Below, piece by piece: positions 53,695-62,590 of a stretch of DNA of 64,000 nt. The stretch is from contig NZ_JBBIAB010000010.1 in assembly GCF_039634785.1 (NCBI RefSeq), positions 62,001 through 126,000 of the forward strand, in the 5' to 3' direction. This DNA is from Tistrella mobilis. Lineage in GTDB: Bacteria > Pseudomonadota > Alphaproteobacteria > Tistrellales > Tistrellaceae. Position numbers and translations under genes: made by a program. A model generated the notes under the pieces. It saw only the letters and a program-made list of their open reading frames with translations. It searched no databases and was not told where the DNA came from. How positions within the stretch are numbered: the first letter of the stretch is position 1; each line of letters opens with the position of its first letter.

Positions 53695-54573
53695 TCAATC
53701 CCCCACGACCTCCGTCCGGTCCCGCAGATATCGACGCGGAGGTTGTCCCATGTGCTTTCTGAACATGGCGGTGAAAGCACTTGGGGAATCATATCCCAGC
53801 TCCTGCGAGATCGCCTGGACGGTCGCCCCCATCGACAGCCGCTGAACGGCCATCACGATATGGAGTTGCTGGCGCCACCGGCCGAACGGCATCCCGGTAT
53901 GTTTCAGGACCAGCCGGGCGAAGCTGCGCTCGCTCATCGCGACCGCTGCCGCCCATTCCTTCAGGGTTCTGCGATCGTCCGGCGCCTCCAGCAATTGTGT
54001 TGCGATGCGCTGTATCCGTGGGTGGCTGGACACCGGGAAGTGCAGCGGCTCCGCCTTCATATGCGCAAGTTCGTCCAGAATGACCTGCACCAGACGGCTC
54101 GTGGGGCCTTCCAGGGGATAGAGCGGCGGCTGGTTGGCCAGATGAAAGATCATCTCGCGCAGCATCGGGTTGATAGAAAATGTCGCACAGGCATTCGGAA
54201 GCGGTGACACGCCTGTGGTGATGAACAGGCAATATGCCCGGCCGTTATCCGACATGGAGACGCTGTGGGGAATCTCTCCCGGAATCCAGACCGCGCCATT
54301 GGACGGAACGATACGAAGCCCGTCGAGCGTCCGGCACATGACCGACCCTTCTGCCGCCACCACCAGTTGCCCCTTCCGATGCTGGTGGATCGGCAATTCG
54401 TCGTCGTCGACTTCGCGGCGGATCAGAAACGAGGTGACCGGCCGGGCAAGCTCGTCAGGATCAAGCGCGGCAAAGCTGACACGCAGGCCCGTGACATCCC
54501 ATGGCCGCGACACCGCCTCGCCGATCGTCGAGGCGTCCGGCCGTTTGGCACCCTTCCGCACAATCTTCGGCAA
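53695..54573 (-). CDS. AraC-family transcriptional regulator
   Basis: 292 residues. A cupin sensor domain (DDDELPIHQHRKGQLVVAAEG, WIPGEIPHSV) is followed by a double-HTH AraC domain (LKEWAAAVAMSERSFARLVLKHTGMPFGRWRQQL, then VQAISQELGYDSPSAFTAMFRKHMG). It is likely the regulator of the adjacent flavin-monooxygenase cluster, being convergent to its transporter gene. The start is TTG 54573, since GAGGGG lies eight bases upstream; GTG 54561 is an alternative without a good site. Confidence 0.92.
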   Translation of the reverse strand: MPKIVRKGAKRPDASTIGEAVSRPWDVTGLRVSFAALDPDELARPVTSFLIRREVDDDELPIHQHRKGQLVVAAEGSVMCRTLDGLRIVPSNGAVWIPGEIPHSVSMSDNGRAYCLFITTGVSPLPNACATFSINPMLREMIFHLANQPPLYPLEGPTSRLVQVILDELAHMKAEPLHFPVSSHPRIQRIATQLLEAPDDRRTLKEWAAAVAMSERSFARLVLKHTGMPFGRWRQQLHIVMAVQRLSMGATVQAISQELGYDSPSAFTAMFRKHMGQPPRRYLRDRTEVVGD

Positions 54574-54598
54574 TATTGCGGCCCCTCACCCATTCCAA

Positions 54599-54631
54599 CG
54601 CGAAACATACGCCCAATTTGACAGTTTCGCG
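54599..54631. promoter_or_regulatory. Inverted repeat with embedded TTGACA between the AraC and Lrp genes
   Basis: CGCGAAAC (54599-54606) and GTTTCGCG (54624-54631) form a perfect 8-bp inverted repeat with a 17-bp spacer. The spacer ends in a perfect -35 hexamer TTGACA (54618-54623) on the plus strand. The best -10 at 17-bp spacing is poor (GGCAAT). This looks like an operator over a promoter that needs help. Confidence 0.45.
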
Positions 54632-54797
54632 ACATAAAATGGCAATCCCATAGATCCTGCCAAGGGCTGGTGTCGGATACACTCTCCGATGTGCACAGCC
54701 GGAAGGCAGACGGAAAGCGTATCGACCCGAAGAGGTCTGTCCGGCGGTGTTTTCCGCCGTCGCGTCGGTTCTGAGCCAGGCCATCCGCTGTGCAAAG

Positions 54798-54835
54798 GGG
54801 AGTCGCCATGATGAACGGGAGTCACCATCATGAAC
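54798..54835 (+). repeat. 19-bp tandem duplication carrying the ribosome site and start codon of the Lrp gene
   Basis: Two contiguous copies (54798-54816 and 54817-54835) differing at two bases, each with GGGAGTC, CCAT and ATGAAC. Only the ATG of copy 2 (54830) opens the Lrp gene. ATG 54811 in copy 1 opens a 27-codon frame in another phase that ends inside the gene. Confidence 0.85.
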
Positions 54836-55327
54836 ACGCTGACGCTCGACAGGACGGACATCAAGATCCTCAACGAGTTGCAGAAGGATGCTAATCTGAC
54901 GAATGTCGAGCTTGCCGGCCGGATCAACCTGTCTCCGTCGCCCTGCCTCACGCGCGTGAAGAAGCTGGAGCAGATGGGCATCATCGAGAGGAGGGTCACC
55001 CTTCTGAACCCCAAGGCGATGGGGCTCGAAATCAACGCCTATATCCAGGTCACGCTCGACAAGCAGCCGCAGTCGGCGCTGGAGAATTTTCGGGACGCGG
55101 TCGAGCGGATTCCGGAGGTGATGGAATGCAACTGGATGACCGGCGACTGCGATTTTCTCCTGCGTGTGATCCTGAGGAATGTCGAAGACCTTGAACATCT
55201 GATCACGAGCAAGCTGTCGAAAATCGAGGGCGTCGCCACCATCAGGTCCAACCTGGTTCTCAAACAGATCACCTACAAAACGGCGCTGCCCATCGGCACA
55301 TCCCACACGATCATCGTCCGGCTCTGA
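54830..55327 (+). CDS. Lrp/AsnC-family transcriptional regulator
   Basis: 165 residues: an N-terminal HTH (LDRTDIKILNELQKDANLTNVELAGRINLSPSPCLTRVKKLE) and a C-terminal RAM ligand-binding domain (YIQVTLDKQ, ECNWMTGDCDFLLRVI). It senses an amino acid or related metabolite. GGGAG lies eight bases before ATG. It could act on the flavin-monooxygenase cluster, or on azlCD 1.3 kb downstream, since an Lrp-type protein controls azlCD in Bacillus. Confidence 0.94.
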   Translation: MNTLTLDRTDIKILNELQKDANLTNVELAGRINLSPSPCLTRVKKLEQMGIIERRVTLLNPKAMGLEINAYIQVTLDKQPQSALENFRDAVERIPEVMECNWMTGDCDFLLRVILRNVEDLEHLITSKLSKIEGVATIRSNLVLKQITYKTALPIGTSHTIIVRL

Positions 55328-55522
55328 CACGGGGGCCCCCTGTCCGACCTCGCCGCCCGGGGGCGACGAGGGCTTGCCGATCGCGGCCATCCCCTCAATA
55401 TGAAGGTCGGGCAGCCCACCCGGGGGGCTCAGAACCTTCAGGGACGCGCCGTGACGGTGGCGATTTTCGTCTGCGTGCCCTGCGCACTCCGCCATCGAAA
55501 CCGGGCCGAAAACGTCGTAAAA

Positions 55523-55552
55523 GGGCGTGCCGTCATGTGCACGCCCCTTCTC
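55523..55552 (+). terminator. Possible terminator between the Lrp gene and dusA
   Basis: GGGCGTGC (55523-55530) pairs with GCACGCCC (55539-55546), followed by CTTCTC on the plus strand and by TTTT on the minus strand. The T run is weak on the plus strand, where it would be needed. The rest of the 250-bp gap shows no gene I can support. Confidence 0.4.
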
Positions 55553-55577
55553 AACAAGCCGAGGCCGCAGGAAACCC

Positions 55578-56570
55578 GTGAAAGATCAATGGCGTAAGAT
55601 AGCCGTTGCCCCGATGATGGACTGGACCGACCGGCATGACCGCTATTTTCTGCGGCAGATCAGCCGGCGGGCGGTGCTGTTCACCGAGATGATCACCACC
55701 GGTGCCCTGATCTACGGGGATGCCGCCCGGCATCTGGCTTACGATCCGTCGGAACATCCGGTCGTGGTGCAGCTCGGCGGCTCGGACCCCAAAGATCTGG
55801 CGACGGCGGCCCGTATCGCCGCCGATGCCGGCTATGACGAGATCAATCTGAACTGCGGCTGCCCCAGTGATCGGGTCCAGTCAGGCCGCTTCGGTGCCTG
55901 CCTGATGGCCGAGCCGGCGCTGGTGGCGGAATGCATGGCCGCGATGAAGGCTGCGGTCGACGTGCCGGTGACAGTGAAATGCCGCATCGGCATCGACGAC
56001 CAGGACGAGACCGAAACCCTGTTCCGCTTCGTCGAAACGGTGGCATCGGCCGGTGTCGGCGTCTTCTACGTCCATGCGCGAAAGGCCTGGCTCAAGGGGT
56101 TGAGCCCCAAGGAAAACCGGGAAATCCCGCCGCTGAACTACCCGCTGGTGCATGCGCTGAAGCGCGCCCGCCCGGATCTTGAAATCCTGATCAATGGCGG
56201 GCTGACCACGCTCGATCAGGCCGAGGTGGAGATCGGGGGCGGGCTCGATGGTGCGATGTTCGGCCGCGCCGCCTATCACGACCCCTATATCCTGGCCGAG
56301 GTCGATACCCGGTTTTACGGCGAGACCACCCGGATCCCGGATCGGTTCGAGATCGCCGAGCGCATGCTGCCCTATATCGAGGCCGAGTGCAGCCGCGGCA
56401 CCAATCTGATCGCGATCACGCGTCACATGCTGGGCCTGTTTCAGGGCCTGCCCGGTGCCCGCGCCTATCGCCGCCATCTGAGCGAGAACCATGCCCGCAA
56501 GGGGGCCGGACCCGAGGTTCTGGTCGCCGCCCTCGACGAGATGCGCCGTCGCGGCCGCCATGCTGCCTGA
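55578..56570 (+). CDS. dusA: tRNA-dihydrouridine(20/20a) synthase
   Basis: A 330-residue FMN enzyme that reduces uridine in the tRNA D-loop with NADPH. It has APMMDWTDRHDRYFLRQIS, the active-site cysteine in NLNCGCPSDRVQSGRFGA, VKCRIGIDD, FYVHARKAWLKGLSPKENR and MFGRAAYHDPY, all DusA-specific. The start is GTG 55578 (AGGA upstream); the first in-frame ATG falls inside the conserved APMMDW segment, too late to be the start. Confidence 0.95.
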   Translation: MKDQWRKIAVAPMMDWTDRHDRYFLRQISRRAVLFTEMITTGALIYGDAARHLAYDPSEHPVVVQLGGSDPKDLATAARIAADAGYDEINLNCGCPSDRVQSGRFGACLMAEPALVAECMAAMKAAVDVPVTVKCRIGIDDQDETETLFRFVETVASAGVGVFYVHARKAWLKGLSPKENREIPPLNYPLVHALKRARPDLEILINGGLTTLDQAEVEIGGGLDGAMFGRAAYHDPYILAEVDTRFYGETTRIPDRFEIAERMLPYIEAECSRGTNLIAITRHMLGLFQGLPGARAYRRHLSENHARKGAGPEVLVAALDEMRRRGRHAA

Positions 56571-56673
56571 TGCTTGCAGGTCACCCATGCAACCTTTGCG
56601 TTCTTTTCCGCATGGCGCACTGCAGCATCGACTGCCATGATGCCTCTGACGCGATCTGTCGAGGCCGGGTGGA

Positions 56674-57405
56674 ATGAGTACAGTATCGACATCCGAAACG
56701 ACTCTATCCCCCTTCATGCAGGGCATGCGTGATGCCGTCCCGGTGGCGATCACCTTCCTGCTGATTTTCACCGCCTATGGCGCCGTTGCCCGCCAGACCG
56801 GTCTGGATGCGGCGGAAACCGTGGCGGTCACCCTCGCGATCTTTGCCGCGCCGGCACAATTCGTGATCCTGGAGCCGTTGAAGCAGCACGCCTGGATCAC
56901 GGTTGCCGGCATCGCCCTGGTGGTGAACTTCCGCTTCCTGTTGATGGGCGCGGCGCTGGTTCCGCATTACGGGTCCCTGCCCCATCGCCGGGTGCTGCCG
57001 CCGCTGCTCTTCCTCTCGGCCAGCACCTTCGCGCTGGGCTATACCTGGGCCAATCAGCATGCCAACCGGTCGGCGGCCGAAAAGCTGCGCTATTATGTGG
57101 GGGTGGTCACGCTGTCGGTGCCGCTCGCCGCGGGCGGTTCCGTCGCAGGCTTCCTGGCCGATGACATTCTGCCCGCTGAACTTTCCGCCCTGCTGCTGCT
57201 GGTGATGCCGGTCTATTTCACCACGCTCCTCGCCAAGGCGGCCCGGCGGCGGGCGCCTTTCATCGCCGGCCTTATCGGCTTCGCGCTGGTCGACCCTGCG
57301 GATCAGCTGGTCCCCGGTTTCGGCCTGATGATCGTGGCGGTCACCACCGGACTGGTCATCGTTCTGGTCGAGGAAATCGGCGCCCGCCGCGGGAGGGCTG
57401 CATGA
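56674..57405 (+). CDS. azlC: AzlC-family branched-chain amino acid exporter, large subunit
   Basis: A 243-residue membrane protein with the AzlC pattern: MRDAVPVAITFLLIFTAYGAVA, FAAPAQFVILEPL, VNFRFLLMGAAL. It forms an exporter of branched-chain amino acids or analogues with AzlD. GGTGGA precedes ATG. It overlaps azlD by ATGA. Confidence 0.92.
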   Translation: MSTVSTSETTLSPFMQGMRDAVPVAITFLLIFTAYGAVARQTGLDAAETVAVTLAIFAAPAQFVILEPLKQHAWITVAGIALVVNFRFLLMGAALVPHYGSLPHRRVLPPLLFLSASTFALGYTWANQHANRSAAEKLRYYVGVVTLSVPLAAGGSVAGFLADDILPAELSALLLLVMPVYFTTLLAKAARRRAPFIAGLIGFALVDPADQLVPGFGLMIVAVTTGLVIVLVEEIGARRGRAA

Positions 57406-57776
57406 CCGCTCTGCTCGACTCGTTGATGACCGACTGGCGGGTCTGGCTCGCGATCCTGCTCGCCGGCGTGATCAGCCATGCCCTCCGGCTGCTGCCCTTC
57501 GTGGTGTTGAAAGCACCCGACAACGCCGCCGCCAGCCCCCTCTTCCGCTTTTTCGACTATGCCGCCTTCGCCGTGTTGGGCGGGATCATCGGCAGCGCCC
57601 TGCTGGCGCCCCAGGCGGGCCGACCGCTGATGGGCTATGTCCATCCCGGCACGCTGGTCTCGGTGGTGGTGGTGGTCGAATGCTTCCTGATCGCCCTTCG
57701 CCTGGACCGCCCGCTGCTGATCGTGCCGATCGGGCTTGCCAGCCACGCCCTGCTCACGGCCCTGCTGGTCGGCTGA
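57402..57776 (+). CDS. azlD: AzlD-family small subunit of branched-chain amino acid exporter
   Basis: 124 residues with four hydrophobic helices, beginning after a short N-terminus at WLAILLAGVISHALRLLPFVVLKAP, which is the AzlD signature. Its start overlaps the azlC stop, as is usual for this two-component exporter. Confidence 0.9.
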   Translation: MTALLDSLMTDWRVWLAILLAGVISHALRLLPFVVLKAPDNAAASPLFRFFDYAAFAVLGGIIGSALLAPQAGRPLMGYVHPGTLVSVVVVVECFLIALRLDRPLLIVPIGLASHALLTALLVG

Positions 57777-57948
57777 CGCTTGTCTCACGCCCGCGACCTG
57801 ACCTATGCTTCGCGCATGGGGTCCGGTCGGCCCCGCCCGTCCGCGGAAAGGGCTGCGCCCGCGACCGACGAGAGATATGGCCGATCATTCCGTCGCCCTT
57901 TCCCTCGTCCGCCGGCGGACACGGACGGTACCGGAAAGGGTTTCCGTG

Positions 57949-59256
57949 ATGACCGACCGGCGTTCTCTGCCCGCAGCGCGGCCCGAACCATTCCTTCTCG
58001 ATCTCGATCAGCAGCGTCGCCAGGCACGCGACCTGCTCCGTGGCGCCCGGGCGGGCGATCCCGATGCGCTGGCCCGGCTGCACCGCCACTGGCATCGTGC
58101 CGACCGGCCGGCCGTGCTGGCCGATGCGCTTCACGTCATCGCCCGCGAGCTGGGGCTCGCCTCCTGGCCGAAGCTCAAGGCCCATATCGCAGCGCTCGAT
58201 GCGGCCGGCGCCGCCATCGCCGGCGCGCAGCCCGTGGCGGATGAAGCCCCGGGCACCCTTCATCTGCGCTGCGGCAGCGACATTCGCGACGGCCTGCGCC
58301 TCGCCGGCTTTACCGGTGATTTCCTGGAAGTCTCGGACCCGATCTGCCACGGTCCCGTAGCCGAGGGCGACGACATCATCGGGGTCCGCGCCCGCTTCAT
58401 CGCCGGCAGCTATCAGAGCCTCCCCGGGCTGACCGTGGCTGCCGTCACCGACAAGCTCACCCGCGAGGCCGAGGGGCTCGCCGCAGCCGCAGGCGGCACC
58501 AGGCCCGTGGTGCTCTGGATGGAGCATGACCCTTATGACCAGCTGATCCTGGCCCGATGCCTTGCCGCCTTCGCGGCAGCCGGCCGCTGCGAGGGGCTGC
58601 AGCTGATCCTGCGCGACGGCTTCCCCGGCCGGGCGCGCTTCATCGGCCTCGGCCAGTTGCCGCCGCCGGCGCTGCGCCTGCTTTGGGCTGAGCGTCTGCC
58701 GGTCACCCGCGACATGCTCGGGCTCGGCCAGGCGGTCTGGGCGGCCCTGCGCCGGCCCGATCCGCGCGATCTGGCGACGCTTGCGGCCGGCGGGACCCCC
58801 GCCCTGCCGCAGATGGCCCCGGCACTGCGCCGGTATCTGGCCGAACTGCCTGGGCTCGGTGACGGCCTGTCGCTGACCGAACGCCTGACGCTGGAGATGA
58901 TCGCCGCGGCCCCGGACGCGCCGCCGACCACCGGCCGGCTGTTCGGCCGGCTGATGCGCGAGACCGACCCTCTGCCCTGGCTGGGCGACGCCATGTATCT
59001 CGCGATCCTGCACCAGATGACGCAGGCCGGCGATCCGGCGATCTGCCTGATCGATGCCCCGGATGGCGATCCCTATCGGGCGACCGTCGCGTTGACCGAC
59101 GCCGGGCGCGCGGTGCTTGCAGGCCGGCGCGATGCCCTCGGCCTCGCCCCGCCGCCGCGCCAGCTGGGCGGCGTACAGATCGACCCCGCCGCCCGCCACT
59201 GGCGCTGGGACCGCGAGGCGGAGTGCGTCGTAGAAGCCGGCCCCGCCATCGGCTGA
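57949..59256 (+). CDS. DUF1835 domain-containing protein
   Basis: A 435-residue soluble protein. Residues ~1-75 form a small helical module (DQQRRQARDLLRGARAGDPDALARLHRHW to SWPKLKAHI) often found before ankyrin or catalytic domains. Then comes DUF1835 (LHLRCGSDIRDGL, VSDPICHGPV, LWMEHDPYDQLIL), followed by a C-terminal winged-helix-like part. Biochemical function is unknown. ATG 57949 has AAGGG eight bases upstream; the longer frame upstream has no ribosome site and runs over the intergenic region. Confidence 0.85.
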   Translation: MTDRRSLPAARPEPFLLDLDQQRRQARDLLRGARAGDPDALARLHRHWHRADRPAVLADALHVIARELGLASWPKLKAHIAALDAAGAAIAGAQPVADEAPGTLHLRCGSDIRDGLRLAGFTGDFLEVSDPICHGPVAEGDDIIGVRARFIAGSYQSLPGLTVAAVTDKLTREAEGLAAAAGGTRPVVLWMEHDPYDQLILARCLAAFAAAGRCEGLQLILRDGFPGRARFIGLGQLPPPALRLLWAERLPVTRDMLGLGQAVWAALRRPDPRDLATLAAGGTPALPQMAPALRRYLAELPGLGDGLSLTERLTLEMIAAAPDAPPTTGRLFGRLMRETDPLPWLGDAMYLAILHQMTQAGDPAICLIDAPDGDPYRATVALTDAGRAVLAGRRDALGLAPPPRQLGGVQIDPAARHWRWDREAECVVEAGPAIG

Positions 59257-59274
59257 CGGTCGGATGCCCGACAG

Positions 59275-59306
59275 AAAAACGGCCCCGCGCATCACGCGCG
59301 GGGCCG
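59275..59306 (-). terminator. Intrinsic terminator of the second Liv-type operon
   Basis: A perfect 11-bp stem, CGGCCCCGCGC (59280-59290) with its complement at 59296-59306, loop of five. On the minus strand it is followed by TTTTT (complement of 59275-59279). It ends livJ and also separates the convergent DUF1835 gene. Confidence 0.93.
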
Positions 59307-59342
59307 CCAGACATTCCTGATCGTTGCGGATGAACGCGCGGA

Positions 59343-60458
59343 TCAATAATAGGCGTACTTGCCGTTGCTCCACTTATAGACCACGTAGCCGGGGGCAGCC
59401 ACGTCGCCCTTGGCGTCGAAGCTGATATTGCCCAGCACGGTGTCGAACTTCATCGAGTGGAGGTTCTTGTTCACCGGCTCGAAGTCGACCGACTTGGCGG
59501 CATTGGCCGCCTGGGCCCAGGCCTGGACCGCACCATAGGTGTAGAGGGTGTAGCCCTCGGGGTCGAAGCCCGATTCCTGGAACTTCGCCACAACCGGGGC
59601 CGCCGCCTCGTTCAGCTTCGGATCCGGGCTGAAGGTCATCAGCGCGCCCTCGCCGGCCGGGCCGGTGATCGACCACCATTCCTCGGTGACCATGGCGTCG
59701 CCCGACATCAGCACCGCGTTCAGGCCGGCTTCCTTGGCCTGGCGCTGGATCAGCGCCGATTCGGTGTGATAGCCGCCGACATAGATCAGGTCGATGCCTT
59801 CGTTCTTCATCTTGGTGACGAGGGCCGAATAGTCCTTTTCGCCGGCGGTATAGGCCTCATACATGGCCTCCTGCACGCCCAGCTTGTTCAGATTCTTCTT
59901 GGTCTCGTCCGCCAGACCCTGACCATAGGTGGTCTTGTCGTGCAGGATCGCGACCTTCTTGCCCTTGAAATGCTCGTTGATGAAGGCGGCCGCCACCTCA
60001 CCCTGCTGGTCGTCGCGACCGCAGGTGCGGAACACGCCCGAGAGGCCGCGTTCAGTCAGCTGCGGGTTGGTGGAGCCCGGCGAGATCTGGACGATGCCCT
60101 CGTCATTGTAGATGTCCGACGCCGGGATCGACGACGACGAGCACCAGTGGCCGGCGACGAAGACCACGCCGTCCGACACCAGCTTGTTGGCCAGCGACAC
60201 GGCCTGCTTCGGATCGCAGGCATCGTCGCCCACCACCAGACGCAGCTGCTCGCCATTCACGCCGCCGGCGGCGTTGATGTCCTTCACCGCCATTTCGGCG
60301 CCGTTGCGCATCTGGGTGCCGATGACGGCGTACTGGCCGGTCATCGGGCCCGCAACCGAGATCACGATCTCGGCCTGCGCCGCACCGGCCAGCGCCAGCG
60401 TCGCCACGGCGCCGAGCAGCGCCCCCTTGAGACCGCGATTGATCGAAGTCCTGGTCAT
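59343..60458 (-). CDS. livJ: Branched-chain amino acid ABC transporter substrate-binding protein (LivJ type)
   Basis: 371 residues with a Sec signal peptide (LLGAVATLALAGAAQA). The mature protein begins EIVISVAGPMTGQYAVIGTQMRNGAEMAVKDINAAGG, the classic LivJ/LivK start, with the disulfide-type cysteines (GDDACDPKQA, GHWCSSSS). GSTNPQLTERG and RDDQQG hold the amino-acid ligand. Periplasmic. It is the last gene of the operon, preceded by a 133-bp gap with two hairpins. Confidence 0.94.
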   Translation of the reverse strand: MTRTSINRGLKGALLGAVATLALAGAAQAEIVISVAGPMTGQYAVIGTQMRNGAEMAVKDINAAGGVNGEQLRLVVGDDACDPKQAVSLANKLVSDGVVFVAGHWCSSSSIPASDIYNDEGIVQISPGSTNPQLTERGLSGVFRTCGRDDQQGEVAAAFINEHFKGKKVAILHDKTTYGQGLADETKKNLNKLGVQEAMYEAYTAGEKDYSALVTKMKNEGIDLIYVGGYHTESALIQRQAKEAGLNAVLMSGDAMVTEEWWSITGPAGEGALMTFSPDPKLNEAAAPVVAKFQESGFDPEGYTLYTYGAVQAWAQAANAAKSVDFEPVNKNLHSMKFDTVLGNISFDAKGDVAAPGYVVYKWSNGKYAYY

Positions 60459-60481
60459 GGTCTGGTCGTCTCCCTGTTGAC

Positions 60482-60520
60482 CCGTGCCGACGGGCGATCA
60501 CGCCCGCTCCCCCGGCACGG
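60482..60520 (-). other. Hairpin upstream of livJ within the operon
   Basis: CCGTGCCG and CGGGCG (60482-60496) pair with CGCCCG and CGGCACGG (60501-60520) around an ATCA loop, interrupted by small bulges. A second, smaller GGGCG/CGCCC hairpin lies at about 60542-60556. They may partly separate livJ expression from the upstream transporter genes or mark an mRNA-processing point. Confidence 0.55.
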
Positions 60521-60591
60521 AAACCCATCTCAATCGTCCTGGGCGCCACCGCCCGGGCCTCAACCGCCCTGAGCCAGGGGCCGAGCCGGTT

Positions 60592-60945
60592 TCAGCCGGC
60601 AGCCCCACCCTTCTCGCGCCAGCCGAAAATCCCGGCGCGCTCATAGGCCCATGGATACTGCTTCACCATCATCATCGCGTTATACGCACGATAGACGATC
60701 ATCGCGATCGCGACGAGCACCACCGCATCCACCACATAACCGGTGAAGGATATCAGCTCACCGTCATAGAGCGCGTATTTCAGGAACCGCGACGCCGCGG
60801 CCAGCAGCATGCCATAGGGCACGGCATGCCAGACCGGCCGCCAGGTCATGGCCAACGCGCGGCCGGTCATGTAGGCGCAGAAGCCCATCAGCGCCAGCGT
60901 CACGCCGATGAAGACCGGCAGGCTGCTTCCGATCACGGCTTCCAT
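60592..60945 (-). CDS. Small membrane protein of Liv-type operon (DUF6867-like)
   Basis: 117 residues with three hydrophobic helices (PVFIGVTLALMGFCAYMTG, VPYGMLLAAASRFLKYAL, YVVDAVVLVAIAMIVYRAY) and a charged C-terminus. It lies between livF and livJ. I believe this is the small conserved protein, DUF6867, seen in alphaproteobacterial liv operons. GGGGGG precedes ATG 60945. Its role, perhaps in transporter assembly, is unproven. Confidence 0.8.
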   Translation of the reverse strand: MEAVIGSSLPVFIGVTLALMGFCAYMTGRALAMTWRPVWHAVPYGMLLAAASRFLKYALYDGELISFTGYVVDAVVLVAIAMIVYRAYNAMMMVKQYPWAYERAGIFGWREKGGAAG

Positions 60946-60973
60946 GAACCGTTCCCCCCATCGATAGCGCGCA

Positions 60974-61684
60974 TCAATGCCCGCCCTCCAGATAGGCCCG
61001 CCGCACTTCCGGATCGGCCAGAAGTGCCTGGCCGGTGCCCGAGGTGACGATCTGGCCGGTGGCCATCACATAGCCGCGATGGGCCAGTTTCAGCGCATGG
61101 AAGGCGTTCTGTTCCACCAGGAAGATGGTGATCTTCTCAGAGGTGTTGATCTCGCGGATGATCGAAAAGATCTGCTTCACCACCAGCGGTGCCAGCCCCA
61201 GCGACGGCTCGTCGAGCAGCAGCAGCCGCGGCCGGCTCATCAGCGCCCGGCCGATCGCCAGCATCTGCTGTTCACCGCCCGACAGCGTGCCGCCGCGCTG
61301 ATTGCGCCGCTCCTTCAGCCGCGGGAACAGGTCAAAGACCCGCTCCAGATCCTGCGCGAAATATTTGGGATCGGTGGTCACCGCCCCCAGCTGCAGGTTC
61401 TCGATCACCGACATGCGCGGGAAGACCCGCCGGCCCTCGGGCGACTGGGCAATGCCCATGCGCACGATCTGGTGGGTGTCGAGCCCGGTGATGTCCTGGC
61501 CGTCGAAGACGATCCGGCCGGATCGCGCCCGCGGATTGCCGCAGATGCTCATCAGCAGGGTCGACTTGCCGGCGCCATTGGCGCCGATCAGCGACACGAT
61601 CTCCCCCTCGGCCACCGACATCGACACGCCCTTCAGCGCCTGGATGTTGCCGTAGAAGGTTTCCAGCCCAGAAATCTCCAGCAT
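60974..61684 (-). CDS. livF: Branched-chain amino acid ABC transporter ATP-binding protein
   Basis: 236 residues: LETFYGNIQALKGVS, Walker A GANGAGKST, the LivF motif GIAQSPEGRRVFPRMSV, signature LSGGEQQMLAIGRA, Walker B LLLLDEPSLGLAP, and FLVEQN. The ATG overlaps the livG stop (TGATG). It partners LivG in energising import. Confidence 0.96.
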   Translation of the reverse strand: MLEISGLETFYGNIQALKGVSMSVAEGEIVSLIGANGAGKSTLLMSICGNPRARSGRIVFDGQDITGLDTHQIVRMGIAQSPEGRRVFPRMSVIENLQLGAVTTDPKYFAQDLERVFDLFPRLKERRNQRGGTLSGGEQQMLAIGRALMSRPRLLLLDEPSLGLAPLVVKQIFSIIREINTSEKITIFLVEQNAFHALKLAHRGYVMATGQIVTSGTGQALLADPEVRRAYLEGGH

Positions 61685-62571
61685 CACTGCGCCTCCGGGC
61701 TGATGCCGAGATCGGCTGCGACCTCGGGCGGCAGCTCGTCATCCTCTTCCTCGCCCAGATAGGCGCGGATGACGGCGGGGTCGTTGCGCACCGCTTCCGG
61801 CAGGCCGTCGGAAATCTTGCGGCCGTAATCCAGCACCACGACGTGGTCGGAAATGGTCATCACCACGCTCATGTCGTGTTCGATCAGCAGCAGCCCCACC
61901 CCGTCGCGGTCGCGGATCGAGAGCAACAGATCGTTGAGTTCCAGCGATTCCCGCGGGTTGAGCCCCGCCGCCGGCTCGTCCAGGCACAGCACCGCCGGAC
62001 GGGTGCACATGGCACGGGCAATCTCCAGCCGGCGCTGATGGCCATAGGGCAGCTCGCTCGCCAGCCGGTCGGCATGGTCCATCAACTCCACCCGGCGCAG
62101 CCAGTCGACCGCCAGCTCAAGCGCTTCGGTCTCGACCTTGCGATAGGATGGCAGGCCGAACAGGCCGGCGATGGAGAAGGCGGAGGCGCGCATCAGCAGG
62201 TTGTGCTGGGCGACCAGCAGATTCTCGAGCACCGACAGGCTCGGGAACAGCCGGATGTTCTGGAAGGTGCGCGCCACACCGGCGCGGGCGATGCGGAAGC
62301 CGTCCATCCGCTCCAGCTTGCGGGCACCTTCCGCGGTGTGCAGCGTCAGCGCCCCCGCCGTCGGCCGGTAGAAACCGGTCAGGCAGTTGAACACCGTGGT
62401 CTTGCCGGCGCCGTTCGGGCCGATGATCGCGGTGATCTCGCCCTTGGCGGCGGTGAAGCTCAGATCGTTCACGGCGGTCAGCCCGCCGAAACGCATGGTC
62501 AGGTGCTCGACCTCGAGCAGCGGCGCCGGGGCGGTGGTCGCGCGGGGCGCCGCGGTTGCGGTCGTCGTCAT
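61684..62571 (-). CDS. livG: Branched-chain amino acid ABC transporter ATP-binding protein
   Basis: 295 residues: Walker A GPNGAGKTTVFNCLTGFY, GVARTFQNIRLFPSLSVLENLLVAQHN, signature-equivalent LPYGHQRRLEIARAM, Walker B LCLDEPAAGLNPRE, and LIEHDMSVV, all typical of LivG. The C-terminus is extended and acidic (EEEDDELPPEV). GGGGAGGA eight bases before ATG 62571 decides the start; ATG 62607 would overlap livM and lacks a ribosome site. Confidence 0.96.
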   Translation of the reverse strand: MTTTATAAPRATTAPAPLLEVEHLTMRFGGLTAVNDLSFTAAKGEITAIIGPNGAGKTTVFNCLTGFYRPTAGALTLHTAEGARKLERMDGFRIARAGVARTFQNIRLFPSLSVLENLLVAQHNLLMRASAFSIAGLFGLPSYRKVETEALELAVDWLRRVELMDHADRLASELPYGHQRRLEIARAMCTRPAVLCLDEPAAGLNPRESLELNDLLLSIRDRDGVGLLLIEHDMSVVMTISDHVVVLDYGRKISDGLPEAVRNDPAVIRAYLGEEEDDELPPEVAADLGISPEAQ

Positions 62572-62590
62572 CCGATGGATCCTCCCCGCC

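Noticed and set aside
55400-55597. Possible 65-codon gene between the Lrp regulator and dusA
   Set aside because: No ribosome site; it overlaps a hairpin and the start of dusA, and the product has no features.
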